This document shows positions 7,348-9,018 of a DNA stretch of 9,018 bases, piece by piece (position 1 is the first letter of the stretch; each line of letters begins with the position of its first letter). The DNA is from UBA2336 sp964538575 (lineage in GTDB: Bacteria; Bacteroidota; Bacteroidia; Cytophagales; Cyclobacteriaceae). Made by a program: the position numbers and the translations under genes. The notes under the pieces are model-generated. The model made no database searches, was not told the origin of the DNA, and saw only the letters and a list, made by a program, of their open reading frames with translations. Location of the stretch: the NCBI GenBank assembly GCA_964538575.1, contig CAZIGG010000119.1:1-9018 (forward strand). The letters are read 5' to 3'.

Positions 7348-8127
7348 ATGAGCGTCTTTAATCTTACCGGGAAATCAGCAATTGTAACGGGCGCAGCGAA
7401 AGGTATCGGTAAAGCAATTTCCACCAAATTGGCATTACAGGGTGCGCGCGTTGCATTGATCGATATGGATGAACGTATGTTAGCGGAAGCGGTTCAGGAG
7501 ATTAATGCAAAAGGCGGAAAGACAAGCAAGCATGTATGTGATATTACCAATCGCCAGCAGGTCGCGAAATCATTCGAAGCGATTACTCAAGCACAGGGAC
7601 TTGATATATTAATCAATAACGCAGGTATTGCCCATATTGGAAATGTGGAACAAACCCGTGAAGAAGATTTTGACAAAGTCTATCAGGTAAATGTTAAAGG
7701 AACATTTAACTGCCTGCAGGCCGGTATTATTGAAATGAAAAAGTCAGGAGGCGGCAACATTATTAACATTGCTTCCATTGCTGCTGTAGTTGGCTTAGTT
7801 GACCGGTTTGCATACAGCGCAAGTAAAGGCGCAGTGTTAAGCATGACCTATTCGATTGCCAAGGATTATTTAGCGCATAACATTCGCTGCAACAGCATCT
7901 CTCCCGGCCGCGTTCACACTCCGTTTGTTGACGGATTCCTGGCAAAAAATTATCCTGGAAAAGAAAAGGAAATGTTCGACAAACTTTCCCAAACCCAGCC
8001 GATGGGCCGCATGGGCCAGCCGGAAGAAATTGCCAACCTCGCACTTTTTTTATGTTCAGATGAAGCTGCGTTTATCACGGGAAGCAACTATGTGATTGAT
8101 GGCGGACTTGTAACCTTAAATACCTGA
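7348..8127 (+). CDS. SDR-family dehydrogenase, candidate 2-keto-3-deoxyaldonate 4-dehydrogenase
   Basis: Classical SDR of 259 residues: TGAAKGIG at 14-21, D39 after beta-2 (NAD+ preference), NNAG at 90-93, N115, S143, catalytic Y156/K160 in YSASK, and the ITGSNYVIDGG C-terminal signature. The stretch DRFAYSASKGAV, then IRCNSISPGRVHTPF, resembles the BDH2/2-keto-3-deoxy-L-fuconate dehydrogenase branch of the SDRs more than fatty-acid FabG. It is placed 3 bases upstream of an FAH-family hydrolase, the same pairing seen in bacterial L-fucose and L-rhamnose oxidative clusters. There this enzyme oxidises the C4 hydroxyl of the keto-deoxy acid to a 2,4-diketo acid. Automated annotation would probably call it 3-oxoacyl-ACP reductase. 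The ATG at 7348 is preceded by an A-run (CTAAAAA), usual for the phylum. SDR identity is certain; the substrate is inferred. Confidence 0.88.
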   Translation: MSVFNLTGKSAIVTGAAKGIGKAISTKLALQGARVALIDMDERMLAEAVQEINAKGGKTSKHVCDITNRQQVAKSFEAITQAQGLDILINNAGIAHIGNVEQTREEDFDKVYQVNVKGTFNCLQAGIIEMKKSGGGNIINIASIAAVVGLVDRFAYSASKGAVLSMTYSIAKDYLAHNIRCNSISPGRVHTPFVDGFLAKNYPGKEKEMFDKLSQTQPMGRMGQPEEIANLALFLCSDEAAFITGSNYVIDGGLVTLNT

Positions 8128-8130
8128 TTA

Positions 8131-8991
8131 ATGAAATTGATTCGTTTTGGAGAATTTGAAAATGAAAAGCCTGGAGTTGAGTTACCGGACGGAACGCGTA
8201 TTGATGTTTCGGAACATGTAACGGATTATAACGAGGCATTTTTTAAAAACGATGGAATAAACCAGTTAACGAACTGGCTAAGCAGTAATGCAAAGACTGC
8301 TCCCAGGATCAGCACGGATGTGCGGTTAGGCTCATCGGTTGCCAGGCCAAATAAGATTATCTGCATCGGGTTGAATTATTCGGATCATGCGGCAGAAGCC
8401 GGAATGGCTGTGCCTAAAGAGCCCATTATTTTTTTTAAGGCAACAACTTCCTTATGCGGCCCGAATGACAACGTCATCATTCCTAAAAACAGCAAGAAAA
8501 CAGATTGGGAAGTAGAGTTGGCCCTTGTCATTGGTAAAAAGGCTCAATATGTTGAAGAGGCTGAGGCACTGGACTATGTAGCCGGCTATTGCCTGATGAA
8601 TGATTACAGTGAGCGCGAATTTCAATTAGAGCGTGAAGGACAATGGGTAAAAGGAAAGAGCGCTGATACATTTTCTCCGCTCGGCCCATGGCTGGTTACA
8701 GCCGATGAAATTGAAGATGCTCACAATCTTAATCTCTGGTTAAAAGTAAATGGAGAAACATTACAGAGGGGGAATTCAAAAACATTGATTTATAAAATTC
8801 CAAAGCTGGTTAGCTACATATCACAGTTCATGACATTGCTGCCCTGGGATGTAATTTCAACCGGAACGCCTTTTGGTGTCGGGATGGGATTTAAACCCCC
8901 GCGTTACTTAAAAGAAGGAGATGTGGTTGAACTGGGAATAGATAAGTTGGGTAGCTCTCGTCAGGTTGCCAAAAACTATACGAAGCCGTGA
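8131..8991 (+). CDS. FAH-family hydrolase, candidate 2,4-diketo-3-deoxyaldonate hydrolase
   Basis: Fumarylacetoacetate hydrolase-family enzyme of 286 residues with a short N-terminal domain (1-70) and the FAH barrel after it. Metal and catalytic residues visible: E127 and E129 in DWEVELALVIG, D158 in CLMNDYSERE, H86 in NYSDHAAE, K176 in KGKSADTFSPLGPW and the STGTPFGVG loop around 243-251. Members cleave the C-C bond of 1,3-dicarbonyl acids. In oxidative L-fucose and L-rhamnose routes they split the 2,4-diketo-3-deoxy acid to pyruvate plus lactate, and in pentose routes to pyruvate plus glycolate. Co-transcribed with the SDR ahead of it (3-base gap), which would supply the diketo substrate. 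This type is often labelled ureidoglycolate lyase, but no purine-catabolism gene is near. The family is certain, the reaction type likely, the exact substrate unknown. Confidence 0.9.
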   Translation: MKLIRFGEFENEKPGVELPDGTRIDVSEHVTDYNEAFFKNDGINQLTNWLSSNAKTAPRISTDVRLGSSVARPNKIICIGLNYSDHAAEAGMAVPKEPIIFFKATTSLCGPNDNVIIPKNSKKTDWEVELALVIGKKAQYVEEAEALDYVAGYCLMNDYSEREFQLEREGQWVKGKSADTFSPLGPWLVTADEIEDAHNLNLWLKVNGETLQRGNSKTLIYKIPKLVSYISQFMTLLPWDVISTGTPFGVGMGFKPPRYLKEGDVVELGIDKLGSSRQVAKNYTKP

Positions 8992-9006
8992 TGTGCATCC
9001 TGCACA
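8992..9006. terminator. Small hairpin directly after the FAH gene stop
   Basis: TGTGCA-TCC-TGCACA begins at the base after the TGA stop. The 6-base stem has a 3-base loop and no T-run before the window ends at 9018, so termination is uncertain. It could be part of a larger structure or repeat that continues beyond the window. Confidence 0.3.
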
Positions 9007-9018
9007 AGATTCAGTAAG

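Noticed and set aside
7348..8127. Fatty-acid FabG (3-oxoacyl-ACP reductase)
   Set aside because: No acyl carrier protein or fab genes nearby, D39 favours NAD+ rather than NADPH, and it is paired with an FAH hydrolase in a sugar locus.
8131..8991. Ureidoglycolate lyase or fumarylacetoacetase of tyrosine breakdown
   Set aside because: No purine or aromatic amino-acid genes are present; the adjoining SDR and sugar-acid genes point to a diketo-deoxy sugar acid. The family assignment itself is kept.
8991..9017. Eight-codon open frame starting at the ATG overlapping the FAH stop
   Set aside because: It encodes only the sequence of a small hairpin, has no following gene in view, and is too short to support.

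Overview
The window looks like chromosome from a member of the Bacteroidota (Cytophaga/Sphingobacteria-like). The clues are moderate GC, A-rich leaders with no clear Shine-Dalgarno sequences, a secreted hydrolase whose signal peptide ends in the '...NAQ' typical of the phylum, and promoter candidates that resemble the Bacteroidota TTTG / TAnnTTTG pattern better than sigma70. This assignment is an inference from style, not from a marker gene.

Layout: (1) 67-3429, plus strand: a large exported glycoside hydrolase family 38-like enzyme. (2) 3430-3518: a convergent intergenic gap almost filled by three abutting hairpins. The two outer ones have complementary five-base loops. (3) 7219 down to 3519, minus strand: a tightly coupled four-gene operon in the order UxuA-type sugar-acid dehydratase, DUF4432 mutarotase-like protein, SMP-30/gluconolactonase-type lactonase, SDR dehydrogenase. 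The junctions are an ATGA overlap, a 1-base gap and another ATGA overlap. (4) 7220-7347: a divergent control region with a palindrome, GTTCAT-N4-ATGAAC, between two face-to-face promoter candidates. (5) 7348-8991, plus strand: a second SDR dehydrogenase and a fumarylacetoacetate hydrolase (FAH)-family enzyme, 3 bases apart.

Together the genes spell out a complete non-phosphorylative oxidative sugar route, of the kind known for L-fucose and L-rhamnose ('type II', 2,4-diketo-3-deoxy-acid branch). Aldose is oxidised to lactone (first SDR), lactone opened to aldonate (SMP-30), aldonate dehydrated to 2-keto-3-deoxyaldonate (UxuA-type), that oxidised to the 2,4-diketo acid (second SDR), and the diketo acid cleaved to pyruvate plus a C2/C3 hydroxy acid (FAH family). 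The DUF4432 protein probably acts as a sugar or sugar-acid mutarotase. The unusual part is the dehydratase. Characterised versions of this route normally use an enolase-superfamily or IlvD/EDD dehydratase, whereas here the slot is filled by a mannonate-dehydratase (UxuA) family protein. With a GH38 (alpha-mannosidase-type) enzyme alongside, one possibility is oxidative D-mannose catabolism ending in pyruvate plus glycerate. The sugar cannot be fixed from sequence alone.

A 23-base segment that includes the divergent palindrome recurs (18 of 23 identical, no gaps) at the start of the GH38 gene. This suggests one regulator controls all three transcription units. No transporter or regulator gene lies in the window.
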